In this document: piece by piece, positions 33,614 to 41,398 of the stretch
How positions within the stretch are numbered: the first letter of the stretch is position 1
How the letters are laid out: each line of letters starts with the position of its first letter
Notes under the pieces: model-generated
What the model saw: only the letters and a program-made list of their open reading frames with translations
Databases searched by the model: none
Told to the model about the DNA's origin: nothing
Made by a program: the position numbers and the translations under genes
From: JAOUFP01 sp963801505
GTDB lineage: Bacteria; Nitrospirota; Thermodesulfovibrionia; Thermodesulfovibrionales; UBA6898
Direction of reading: 5' to 3'
Assembly: GCA_963801505.1 (NCBI GenBank)
Contig: CAWDEY010000011.1
Coordinates: 62,001 to 126,000, forward strand
DNA: 64,000 bases

Positions 33614-34454
33614 CAGCATAGAGCAGAAAAAAAATGAAATAATCGATCGATACGGTCCCTGGACGGCCCATAACATCTGTCTTGGGGGCGATATCTATAC
33701 GATCGATGACCGTCTAGTCGGTGATGAGATAAAACTGAGACGCATCGTAAGTATAGTCGCGGACATCTCGCGCAAGGCGTTTGCAGATCTGCGTGTGCTC
33801 GACCTTGCGTGCCTCGAAGGACTTTACGCTATTGAATTTGCACGGCACGGCGCTGAAGTAGCTGCGATAGAAATACGCGAGGCAAATATCGAGAAAGTGC
33901 GTTTTGCGAAAGATGTTCTTTCTCTGGGCAAACTCCGGCTTTACTCTGATGACATTAGAAACCTCAGCAGAGAAAAGCACGGCACTTTTGATGTTGTCCT
34001 CTGCCTGGGCGTACTTTATCATCTTGACGCCCCTGACATTTTCTCATTCGTAGAGAAAATGGCGGAAGTTTGCACTATGTTCACTGTTATTGATACGCAC
34101 ATAAGCACCTCGGCAGATACACATCATACTTACAAAAACAAAAGATATTGGGGAAGACAATACCAGGAACACAGCCCTGATTCAACGCAGGAGGAAAGAC
34201 TTAAGTCTCTCTGGTCTTCTGTTGATAATTTAGAGAGTTTCTGGCCGACCCGCCCTTCACTATATAATATGCTCACACACGCCGGCTTTACGTCCGTCTA
34301 TGAATGTCATGTCCCGCCTGAAACAGGAAAACCGTCTGATCGTCTGACCCTTGTGGCAATAAAGGGCCGGGAAAAACAGCTATTTTCATCACATGTCATG
34401 TTGCAGGAGGATGTTCCTGAAAACGTGCCGGACACTCCAACATGCGGGATTTAG
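33603..34454 (+). CDS. Class I SAM-dependent methyltransferase
   Basis: A 283-residue enzyme. 'LRVLDLACLEGLYAIEFARH' is motif I in the L-D-L-x-x-x-E-G form seen in TylM1-like and DUF1698-like methyltransferases. 'EVAAIEIREANIEKVRFAKD' is the post-I acidic strand and 'FDVVLCLGVLYHLDAPDIFS' motif IV. The N-terminus 'GPWTAHNICLGGDIYTI' resembles a lid seen in sugar methyltransferases. It overlaps the radical SAM gene by 11 bp and so belongs to the same operon. Acceptor unknown. Confidence 0.87.
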   Translation: MDSDSIEQKKNEIIDRYGPWTAHNICLGGDIYTIDDRLVGDEIKLRRIVSIVADISRKAFADLRVLDLACLEGLYAIEFARHGAEVAAIEIREANIEKVRFAKDVLSLGKLRLYSDDIRNLSREKHGTFDVVLCLGVLYHLDAPDIFSFVEKMAEVCTMFTVIDTHISTSADTHHTYKNKRYWGRQYQEHSPDSTQEERLKSLWSSVDNLESFWPTRPSLYNMLTHAGFTSVYECHVPPETGKPSDRLTLVAIKGREKQLFSSHVMLQEDVPENVPDTPTCGI

Positions 34455-34469
34455 GATGAAGACGTATTA

Positions 34470-36245
34470 ATGCAAGAAGACTATCTAAGTTTGCCTGTTC
34501 CATTTAATTTTTACCGGGCAGTCCTTAAAGGAGACCACCTCCATTTCGGCCTTTGGCCGGACGGAGACGCTTCATTGACGATGGAAGACGCCCAGCAGAA
34601 TATGTTCGAACAGCTCCTCTCTTTTTTCCCGCCGCCGCCTGCCAAAGTCCTCGATGTCGGCTGCGGTCTCGGATATTCGGCCTTCCTTTTATCCGAAAAG
34701 GGATATTCGGTTACCGCTATAGCTCCATCCAGCGAGTTGGTAGCATACGCCGGGAAGAAATACGGAGACAGCCTCCGCTTTAAATCACTCGGGTTCTTTG
34801 ATGAAGATAAAATGGTCTTTGAATCCGGGTACTACGATGTTATTTTTTTCCAGGAATCTGTTCAATACTTGCGTCCTCTCGATAGCGTCATAAAGAAAGC
34901 AAGAGAACTTCTAAAAGACAACGGCCTTATTATCATCGGAGACGAAGTATGCAATGCTGCTGAAGTTAAGTCTCAGACAGCTGTGCATCCTGCTGGCGAC
35001 TTCACCATCGCCCTTTTCGAAAACGGTTTCCGCATAACAGAAAATAAGAAAATCGGAAAAAACGTAATGCCCACCTGCGAATTCATTATACGAGAGTTTA
35101 CAAGGAATGCCGAAACAATAATTTCAGCATTTCCCGCTGATCGGACAAGGGAAGAACTCTTTTTTTTCATTGAAGGCTGGAAGAAACAGAGGGAATGGTA
35201 TGCGAGCGGTAAATTCGGATACGAGATATATGTTGCAAAAAAAGACTCATTTTTCATACGTCCGTATTCCATTGGGGATGAACGAGAAATTCTTCCAATG
35301 TTTAATGAGGTATTTAATGTCAGCAGGACGCTTGATCATTGGCTCTGGAAATTCAGGGACGACCCCTATGGGTCTTATAAGATCTCAGAAGCTTTTACAG
35401 AAAACGGCAACCTGGTGGCACACTATGCCGGATATCCTGTGCCATTTTACTCGGCCGTGGATGGGGTGAAGAGCTTTTTCTCTTATCAAATTGGCGATAC
35501 GATGACAAGCCCGGGCGTAAGGCATATAGGTCTCGGCAAGACAGGCCTTCTTGCGAGGACAGCGAACCACTTTTATTCGAAATTCTGTGGAGATAACATT
35601 CCCTTTATTTATGGCTTTAATACCGGTCATATTAAAAAGTTGGGAATGCGCTATCTCGGTTACTCCTACATTGATCCGGTTACCTTCTGGACCAAGGACC
35701 TTGCCAAGACATCCTTTATAAAACCTTCTTTTATACACAGAATTTTTGGGGGCTACTCGGTGGAAGAGGTCAGTTCCGTTTCTGAGGAATGGAGTCTTTT
35801 TTTTGAAAATGTTTGCGACAATTACAGGTTCCTTGTGCGTAGGGATGCGAAATATCTCACGTGGAGATATCTGAAATGTCCCGACAAAGTCCACAGGATC
35901 TTTGCTGTCCGCAAGCGGGGCCGGTTAGTTGGCTGGAGCGTCTTTTCAGCCCGGGAAAAGAAAATTATCTGGGGTGATGCGCTTTTTGACAGACACTTCC
36001 CCGAAGCCCCCGGATATCTGCTCTATTCACTCTTTGTTAATGAGTTTTACGGTAGCGGGTCTATACAGGGCTGGTTTTCCAAACATCCGGATTGGTGGGG
36101 CCGGCAGCTTGCCGAACTGGGCTTTCAGATGGGCCCCGAGCCTGACAATCTTGTACCATGTTTTGTTGTTTTTAAAGACCCTTCTATCATTGAGACACTT
36201 CGGCATTATTTCTATTACACTATGGGCGACAGCGATCTGTTTTAG
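34470..36245 (+). CDS. Methyltransferase-GNAT acetyltransferase fusion
   Basis: A 591-residue bifunctional protein. Residues about 1-250 are a SAM methyltransferase: 'FHFGLWPDG'-like opening as in sugar or fatty-acid methyltransferases (here 'HLHFGLWPDG'), 'AKVLDVGCGLGYSAFLLSEK' (motif I) and 'YYDVIFFQESVQYLRPLD'. From about 265 a second domain begins, 'FFIRPYSIGDEREILPMFNE', with a GNAT N-acetyltransferase layout: 'HWLWKFRDDPYG', 'AHYAGYPVPFY', 'VRHIGLGKTGLLARTANHFY' (in place of the Q/R-x-x-G-x-G/A loop) and 'FIYGFNTGHIKKLGMRYLGY'. Fusion suggests consecutive methylation and acylation of one sugar. It is the last gene of the Wzm/Wzt operon. Confidence 0.82.
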   Translation: MQEDYLSLPVPFNFYRAVLKGDHLHFGLWPDGDASLTMEDAQQNMFEQLLSFFPPPPAKVLDVGCGLGYSAFLLSEKGYSVTAIAPSSELVAYAGKKYGDSLRFKSLGFFDEDKMVFESGYYDVIFFQESVQYLRPLDSVIKKARELLKDNGLIIIGDEVCNAAEVKSQTAVHPAGDFTIALFENGFRITENKKIGKNVMPTCEFIIREFTRNAETIISAFPADRTREELFFFIEGWKKQREWYASGKFGYEIYVAKKDSFFIRPYSIGDEREILPMFNEVFNVSRTLDHWLWKFRDDPYGSYKISEAFTENGNLVAHYAGYPVPFYSAVDGVKSFFSYQIGDTMTSPGVRHIGLGKTGLLARTANHFYSKFCGDNIPFIYGFNTGHIKKLGMRYLGYSYIDPVTFWTKDLAKTSFIKPSFIHRIFGGYSVEEVSSVSEEWSLFFENVCDNYRFLVRRDAKYLTWRYLKCPDKVHRIFAVRKRGRLVGWSVFSAREKKIIWGDALFDRHFPEAPGYLLYSLFVNEFYGSGSIQGWFSKHPDWWGRQLAELGFQMGPEPDNLVPCFVVFKDPSIIETLRHYFYYTMGDSDLF

Positions 36246-36303
36246 TGCTCCGTATTTGTACCAACAATAGATAAAATCGGCCTTCTGATTATATATAAGT
36301 ATA

Positions 36304-36320
36304 GCTCTTCATCCAAGAGC
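36304..36320. terminator. Short hairpin between convergent genes
   Basis: GCTCTT (36304-36309) pairs with AAGAGC (36315-36320) around a 5-nt loop in the 82-bp gap between the convergent fusion gene and ppiC-like gene. The stem is only 6 bp and no T-run follows, so termination is uncertain. Confidence 0.3.
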
Positions 36321-36327
36321 CCTGAGA

Positions 36328-37206
36328 TCACTTTGTTCCTTTCACAACCCGCTCAGGGTAGACTTCAACCTTTGCAGCTTTAATTAATGTCTCTATATAA
36401 TCGTTGGTCTTGCTTTTGGTGAAATCCTTTATGAGCTTTTCCGTTATCTGTTTTTTCACCGCCTCAAAGGGTAGCATATGGGAGTCTTTCTTCTCTTCAA
36501 GTTTGATTATATGATAGCCGAATTTTGTCTCGACAATGCCGCTCAGCTCGCCGGGCTTTAGCGAAACCAGTGCCGCTTCGAACTCGGGGATCATCTTGCC
36601 CTTTTCAAAGAAACCGAGGTCGCCTCCCCTTGCCTTGCTGGCCGTATCGTCAGAAAACTCCGAGGCCAGTTTTCCGAAGTCTTCCCCGTCTTTTAACCGC
36701 TTCAGAAGTCCCTCGGCTTTCTCCCTTGCTGTTTTCCTTTCAGCTTCAGTCGCTGTCTTGCCGACCTTGATCAGAATATGCCTGGCCCTCTGGGTTTCCG
36801 GGACCTTGAAGTCATCTTTATGGAGGTCATAGTATAGCCTCGCATCAGAATCTGTCACCGTTATCTTGTCCGCAACCTCTCTCTTAAGCAGCTCAATCGC
36901 CAACTGGCGATTGATGAGTTGCTCAATCTGCTCCCTGACAGCAGGGTCCCGGTCAATGCCCAGTTTCCGCGCCTCCTCTGAAAGCACCATATCCTCCACC
37001 AGCCTCTGAAGAAGCATGACACTGTTTTGAGGGTCCTGTTTAAATGCCTCCTGCTGTTCAGCAGTATAACTGCCGATGGTCCTTTGAAGGTCACCCATGG
37101 TAATCTTCCTATCGCCAATCCTTGCAAGGACAATATCGTCCGTGGCAAAAACGCTTGAGGTGATAAAACATAGCAATAGCATGCTTATGAAGACATATTT
37201 TTTCAA
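36328..37206 (-). CDS. Periplasmic PpiC/SurA-type peptidyl-prolyl isomerase
   Basis: A 292-residue protein with a signal peptide ('YVFISMLLLCFITSSVFA|T'), a SurA_N-like helical chaperone region ('LARIGDRKITMGDLQRTIGS') and a parvulin domain. Parvulin motifs: 'RARHILIKVGKTATEAER', 'DGEDFGKLASEFSDDTAS', 'GGDLGFFEKGKMIPEFEAAL' and 'TKFGYHIIKLEE', all intact. It should assist folding of periplasmic or secreted proteins. The two large secreted proteins encoded just upstream on the same strand are plausible clients, and PpiC genes often accompany T2SS or outer-membrane loci. Family sure, client inferred. Confidence 0.95.
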   Translation of the reverse strand: MKKYVFISMLLLCFITSSVFATDDIVLARIGDRKITMGDLQRTIGSYTAEQQEAFKQDPQNSVMLLQRLVEDMVLSEEARKLGIDRDPAVREQIEQLINRQLAIELLKREVADKITVTDSDARLYYDLHKDDFKVPETQRARHILIKVGKTATEAERKTAREKAEGLLKRLKDGEDFGKLASEFSDDTASKARGGDLGFFEKGKMIPEFEAALVSLKPGELSGIVETKFGYHIIKLEEKKDSHMLPFEAVKKQITEKLIKDFTKSKTNDYIETLIKAAKVEVYPERVVKGTK

Positions 37207-37276
37207 AAAAACACCCCTTTAATTTCATCAGAGTTTGCACTGCGGCACTTATACATTAAAGTGTTACGACAGACAG

Positions 37277-37305
37277 TCAAGGGCCTCTTCATCAGAGGCC
37301 CTTGA
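37277..37305 (-). terminator. Perfect 12-bp hairpin after the secreted repeat protein
   Basis: TCAAGGGCCTCT and AGAGGCCCTTGA form a perfect 12-bp stem with a 5-nt loop, 10 bp beyond the stop codon of the secreted protein gene on the minus strand. There is no T-run on either side, so it may be an mRNA-stabilising or rho-assisted structure rather than a classic intrinsic terminator. Confidence 0.55.
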
Positions 37306-37315
37306 TAACATATAC

Positions 37316-38965
37316 CTATCTTGCCAGAGTTGAAAAATACAACGAATAGTCGGAGTTGGATGACGAGACGTTATAAATCAGGATATAGTAGCATCCTGCG
37401 GGCGCTGCAGGCACGTTCGACCTCCCTATTAGCAGACTCTGGTTCATAACATCCTGGAAGTTATAATAAAATGTCCTGTTGTTTACCGTTTCTCCCGTCA
37501 TTGTGTAGAGGGGCAAAGACCTATTGCTGGTCCCGGCAATAATCGCATTGTAATCGCTAACAGTAGGAACAGGTTTGTCGCAGGCTGCTCCCCCGTACAT
37601 CACTATCATGTCCCTGCGCGTTACCCAGTCCTTCGTGGCATTCACAAAATTAGCATTGCCTGGAACAGGCACAGTTGTCACATAAAGGTCCCAGGCACTC
37701 GGTGGAAGGTCATTTCTTAATTTTTCCTGCATATTATTTATAGTGATAGCGTTATTGACTGGGGGAGGAGGGGGAATAACAGAGGCAGTAAAGTTTTTTG
37801 CAATATCAGATGACAAAGTAAAACTGCTGCTCGTCGGACTAAACGTATAACCAGACAGCGTTGGCGTTACCGTATAATTGCCTGTCAAAAGGCCGGTGAA
37901 CGAATATGCCCCACCAACTGTAGTTGTTGACTTCGTTGCCGCGCCTGAGAGACTAATCGTAGCATTGGCGCCTGAGCCCAGATTTGAAACTGTACCGCTA
38001 ATCGTGTACGTGATTGCTGTCGCGGCAGTAAAGTTCTGTGTCTTATCTGCATTGCTTATGGTAACGCTTGCAGATGTCGGGGTAATAGAGTATCCGGATT
38101 TTGAGGCACTTATTGTATAAGTACCGTTTGACAGGTTATTGCAGCTGTAGTACCCGTTTGCGTCTGTGCTTGAGCATGCGCCTGCACTTGAACTGACAGC
38201 CACACCTGCAATGGCTACGTTAGAAGCGTCTTTGACATACCCTGAAATCTTATACGTCATCACGCTTGCGGTAAAATCACTCCTCACATTACTGTTTGAT
38301 ATAGTGACCGGACTGCTTTGAGGGTTAAAGGAGAAACCCGCAGCAGAGGCGGCTACGGTATAGCTGCCGGGCGCAAGTCCGCTAAAGATATAGCTGCCGG
38401 TAGTAGAGGTTTGTTGCGATGCCGCACCGGCAAGAGTCACGTTTACACTGCCTGAGGCACCGCTTACTGTCCCGTATATCGAATAGGTCATAGATACAGC
38501 CGGGCCCCCTGTAAAATTTACGTTGTTGACTACCTGACCCGAAGTCAAAGTTATTTGACTGTACGCGGGCGTAAACTTTTTGCCTTCCAAAACAGGGAAG
38601 ACTACATAGGTTCCAGGAGCCAGATTTGTAAATGAGTAAATACCGCCCTGATCGATTGGCATATATAGAGCTGCACCAGTCGTGCCCGCGGCAGGCCGGA
38701 CATATATCATGCTGCCCTGGGTGTCAACGTTCCCGTTTATCACCCCAGTATCAGTTGGGCTAAGTATAGTTAAGCCTATATTCCCGGTAACCGAATCGAT
38801 GTTAAGACCGCCGGTAGCAAGCTGATATGGAGACGTTGAAAACCCCGCGCCGTTAATAGTAACATCAACCGCCTCTGCAGCAGTCCATAGAGCCCCTGTT
38901 AAAAAAAAGGACAACAAAATAATAAATAACAGTCCAACGGGGCGGTTATTTCTCATGTCATTCAT
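37316..38965 (-). CDS. Secreted protein with carboxypeptidase-regulatory-like/Ig-like repeats
   Basis: ATG at 38965, with an ideal AAAGGAGG upstream, gives about 549 residues with a signal peptide ('VGLLFIILLSFFLTGALWTA', cleavage near 'AEA|VDV'). Four beta-sandwich repeats of about 70-80 residues follow, each with 'YxIxGxV', a G-A-Y-S-F/G-S-Y-I-F turn, 'L-x-x-G-x-Y-T-V', 'S-G-Y-x-F-x-P' and 'V-T-I-S' (e.g. 'YKISGYVKDASNVAIAGVAV'). This is the CarboxypepD_reg/SdrD-like pattern. A Pro run (IPPPPPVN) leads to a C-terminal domain ('YYFNFQDVMNQS'-like 'FYYNFQDVMNQSLLIGR') of unknown function. It is probably a surface or extracellular adhesin-like protein. Its long leader region contains a riboswitch, terminator and second promoter. 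Confidence 0.8.
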   Translation of the reverse strand: MNDMRNNRPVGLLFIILLSFFLTGALWTAAEAVDVTINGAGFSTSPYQLATGGLNIDSVTGNIGLTILSPTDTGVINGNVDTQGSMIYVRPAAGTTGAALYMPIDQGGIYSFTNLAPGTYVVFPVLEGKKFTPAYSQITLTSGQVVNNVNFTGGPAVSMTYSIYGTVSGASGSVNVTLAGAASQQTSTTGSYIFSGLAPGSYTVAASAAGFSFNPQSSPVTISNSNVRSDFTASVMTYKISGYVKDASNVAIAGVAVSSSAGACSSTDANGYYSCNNLSNGTYTISASKSGYSITPTSASVTISNADKTQNFTAATAITYTISGTVSNLGSGANATISLSGAATKSTTTVGGAYSFTGLLTGNYTVTPTLSGYTFSPTSSSFTLSSDIAKNFTASVIPPPPPVNNAITINNMQEKLRNDLPPSAWDLYVTTVPVPGNANFVNATKDWVTRRDMIVMYGGAACDKPVPTVSDYNAIIAGTSNRSLPLYTMTGETVNNRTFYYNFQDVMNQSLLIGRSNVPAAPAGCYYILIYNVSSSNSDYSLYFSTLAR

Positions 38966-39018
38966 CTCTAAACCTCCTTTACCAGATACATGTTTATACT
39001 CTATCATTTATGCCCTTT

Positions 39019-39048
39019 GGGACCTCGTTAATCAGGTCCCGCTTTTTT
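39019..39048 (+). terminator. Hairpin plus T-run in the 5' leader of the secreted protein
   Basis: GGGACCT (39019-39025) pairs with AGGTCCC (39034-39040); GC and six T follow on the plus strand, so it has intrinsic-terminator shape in the plus direction although no plus gene is nearby. Read on the minus strand it is simply a stable stem-loop in the leader of the 38965 gene, 54 nt before its ATG. Confidence 0.45.
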
Positions 39049-39097
39049 AAATATCAATCTAAACCTATTTATTAATAAAACACACTTAATACCTTAT

Positions 39098-39127
39098 AAA
39101 ATATCATGCCTGTCCGTTGCTTGTCAA
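39098..39127 (-). promoter_or_regulatory. Sigma-70-like promoter of the secreted protein gene
   Basis: On the minus strand TTGACA (39127-39122) and TATTTT (39103-39098) are 18 bp apart, about 135 bp before the ATG at 38965. It lies downstream of the riboswitch terminator, so the gene could also be transcribed without riboswitch control. Confidence 0.5.
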
Positions 39128-39424
39128 GTATTGACGTCCTTGTAAAGTGCCTCCTTTTCCGGGAATATTACCCCTTTTTTAGTCGTTCTTACTGCAGACT
39201 CTCTTAGAAACCGCTGAAGCACGGGTCTGCAACCACGTTATTCGCTTGCTCAGTATACGTTGGATAGATTAAGTTTGGATTAACTAATGATTAAATTAAT
39301 TTCATAAATCAGTAATAAGTCGGGCCTGTTAAAGACAAGGACTATTTCGAGTTCAAAAGTGCAATCGTGCGGAAGCGAGGAAGAGGTAGGGACATGTTTT
39401 AACGTTCGCTAACCTAATACCAAT

Positions 39425-39463
39425 AAAAAAGCCTGTTTCCGCAAAAGGAAACAGGCTTTTTTT
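39425..39463 (-). terminator. Strong bidirectional intrinsic terminator downstream of the riboswitch
   Basis: GCCTGTTTCC and GGAAACAGGC form a perfect 10-bp stem with a 6-nt loop, flanked by A6 on one side and T7 on the other, so it can work in both directions. On the minus strand it follows the GEMM aptamer by about 100 nt and precedes the secreted protein gene, the position of an expression platform. Confidence 0.85.
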
Positions 39464-39563
39464 ATCGTAAGGTAAATGGATAGCGGGCGATATTCCCTGC
39501 GGTCTGGCCTAAGGCCCCTACTGTTGGTGCCGGAGGGAGTCTTCAATTCCGGTTAAGCGCTGT

Positions 39564-39655
39564 TTCTTCGGCAGCACGGCTGTCCGGTTATGTACTTATG
39601 ACCGGACCCTATGGCTTTGCGCCCTCTGGTTACCCAGAGTTTACCTTTTCGGAAA
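39564..39655 (-). ncRNA. GEMM-I cyclic-dinucleotide riboswitch aptamer
   Basis: Read on the minus strand, the segment has every conserved block of the GEMM-I (c-di-GMP-I) aptamer: 'AAAGGTAAAC', a stem CTCTGG-GTAA-CCAGAG capped by a GNRA tetraloop, 'GGGCGCAAAGCCATAGGG', a second stem TCCGGT...ACCGGA, then 'AGCCGTGCTGCCGAAG'. The tetraloop stem and receptor stem are both perfectly paired. By alignment from memory, the base corresponding to G20 of the V. cholerae Vc2 aptamer is A here, which in the Geobacter-type GEMM-Ib group goes with cGAMP (c-AMP-GMP) preference. It stands upstream of a terminator and the secreted repeat-protein gene at 38965. Ligand class is solid; ligand identity is inference. 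Confidence 0.85.
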
Positions 39656-39830
39656 CTTCTTGTTGCACAATGTCAAAGAGCGTTACTACTTTTTTATGCT
39701 ATATCATAATATCAGATGCCGTCAAGTTCTTCAATACGTTTTGTTGTCGACAAATAAGCGGATTTTTTAATTAGCTAAAGGAAGGTAGTATTTCAGCATT
39801 GTCCTGAACAACAGAAGATAAAATAAAAAA

Positions 39831-39859
39831 AGGGAGAAGAGGCAATGCCTCTTCTCCCT
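39831..39859 (-). terminator. Intrinsic terminator of the 41238 secreted protein gene
   Basis: AGGGAGAAGAGGC and GCCTCTTCTCCCT form a perfect 13-bp stem with a 3-nt loop. On the minus strand it is followed by TTTTTTATTTTA and lies about 32 bp past the stop codon of the 450-codon secreted protein gene, a textbook rho-independent terminator. Confidence 0.88.
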
Positions 39860-39891
39860 GTACAGGTTTCCTTGAAACAAAAAGGAATTAA

Positions 39892-41238
39892 TTAGTCAGC
39901 TGGCACAATAGCTGCGTTATATACTGTTGAATCCGCTCCGCTCATCCAAGCCTGATATGTCTGAAGAACATACCCCAGGGATGGCAATCCTTGTGATTGA
40001 TTAGCATCTAAGCAGACAGAATTACCAACTGCGCAAGTCATTGTGCCTGTATCAAGACCGATTTTCACCCAGCCGTCACCGGTAGGCGTTGCGATGTCGT
40101 CGATAGTCAAAGTCGCCGCAACGTTAGAATTTGTAATATCGCTGCTGCCTACCTTTACTACGTTGACTTCATTGCAAAGCGCAGGTCCCTGGGACCCGCT
40201 AGGAGAGAAGCCGGTTGATGTGCTTACGGTATCCTCTTCGGAATCATATTTGTCAACAGTGATAGGCTCGCACCTGGCTGCGTCAATCGTGTCAAAAGGC
40301 TTGGTGTACAGGTACCTTCCGTTGCTGTCAGCAGCGGCACCCGTTACATGGAGCTTTTTGGTAGGGAATGTGACGACGACCTCTGTCTGGCCGTTAAAAG
40401 GCCTGGCCTGCACATTATACATCGCTGTGTGGCTCTGCTTTGTCAGGATATAGTCTATGCCAACGAGGGTATCAGCACAATTGTTAAAAGTCGGGGTCTC
40501 ATTAGCAATTGCAAAATCCACTCCCAGGTCGCAATCCGCAATCGCAGCCGCATTATATGAATAGGCGCCGTTTGCGTTTAAAATAAACATATTGCCTGCG
40601 AGAGCATTTGGAGCGTCACCACGTGGCGCTGCATAAGTCTGCGGGTTCGTGCACTCATCATCAGTCCATTCTACATCATTAGTTTTGGAACCAGCACCAT
40701 TTGCATTGGCACCCTTGGAATTGGTGGCCAATATCTCGAGATAACCTTCCTTCGTGTCATCAGCGGTTACATCTTCCAGCCCTGGTGCTGTTGCAGTAGT
40801 CTTATAAAAGAACGGCTGACCTGCTGCAGGGAAGCTAGGTGCAGTCCTGGTGTCGCTGTCTAACGGCAGAAGTAATGCCGGTTCGCCAGCTTTCGCGCTA
40901 TATACCATTGCAGACCACTCATCTTTGTTGCTCAGGCAGATATTGAAGTCAAGGATTTCCTTGCTGCGCTTTGCCTCTCTGAATCTTACCCTTGCCTTGA
41001 TAGCTGTTGTTTCAGAGGTGTTTACCACCCTGATGTAACTAAATGAGTCCCTTGCATTGTAATACCCATAAATAAGGGCATCTCCAGTTCCGCCGGGATT
41101 AACGGATGCTGAAAGGGTAGCCGGAAGTGCTGCGCCGGAATTGGTTGCCATACCATCGACTTGATTAGCATATGCAATGCTCGCACCAAATACGATAAGC
41201 ATGGTAGCAAAAACCATTAAAACTGCTTTCTTAATCAT
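39892..41238 (-). CDS. Large secreted hypothetical protein
   Basis: ATG at 41238 with AAAGGAGG 7 nt upstream gives 448 residues; a TTG two codons earlier is the other option. A signal peptide ('VLMVFATMLIVFGASIAYAN') is followed by a mature protein rich in Ala, Thr, Asn and Asp. 'GDALIYGYYNARDSFSYIRV' then 'VNTSETTAIKARVRFREAKR' reads like a beta-sandwich surface domain; about eight Cys are scattered through the chain. I do not recognise the family. The absence of a membrane or beta-barrel tail suggests an exported soluble or surface-layer-like protein. With strong start signals and a strong terminator it is probably highly expressed. Location beside gspD makes it a candidate T2SS cargo, which is inference. 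Confidence 0.8.
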   Translation of the reverse strand: MIKKAVLMVFATMLIVFGASIAYANQVDGMATNSGAALPATLSASVNPGGTGDALIYGYYNARDSFSYIRVVNTSETTAIKARVRFREAKRSKEILDFNICLSNKDEWSAMVYSAKAGEPALLLPLDSDTRTAPSFPAAGQPFFYKTTATAPGLEDVTADDTKEGYLEILATNSKGANANGAGSKTNDVEWTDDECTNPQTYAAPRGDAPNALAGNMFILNANGAYSYNAAAIADCDLGVDFAIANETPTFNNCADTLVGIDYILTKQSHTAMYNVQARPFNGQTEVVVTFPTKKLHVTGAAADSNGRYLYTKPFDTIDAARCEPITVDKYDSEEDTVSTSTGFSPSGSQGPALCNEVNVVKVGSSDITNSNVAATLTIDDIATPTGDGWVKIGLDTGTMTCAVGNSVCLDANQSQGLPSLGYVLQTYQAWMSGADSTVYNAAIVPAD

Positions 41239-41264
41239 TTGCAATCCTCCTTTGAAATAATTTC

Positions 41265-41308
41265 TCTGATTTAATCAGATTTGAAAATAAAGTAGCTATT
41301 TAAAGCTA
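41265..41308 (-). promoter_or_regulatory. Palindrome and small hairpin in the leader of the secreted protein
   Basis: TCTGATTTAATCAGA (41265-41279) is a near-perfect palindrome of operator type, 27 bp before the ATG at 41238. Just upstream on the minus strand a hairpin GTAGC...GCTAC is followed by a T-rich tract. Together they could form an operator or attenuator. No known family is recognised. Confidence 0.3.
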
Positions 41309-41398
41309 CCACCTGTTGTCTTTTAGAACCCACCACCTCCCTCTCTTTTTTTCACGGCAAGAGTTTTCTCCTGCCGCCTAAACTGCATGCCGATAAAA

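Noticed and set aside
39464..39563. Possible tRNA or tmRNA 3' end on the minus strand (TCCCTCCGGCACCA)
   Set aside because: A CCA end and a T-arm-like stretch are suggestive, but no matching acceptor 5' strand, D-arm or anticodon arm is present; the segment is more likely linker between aptamer and terminator.
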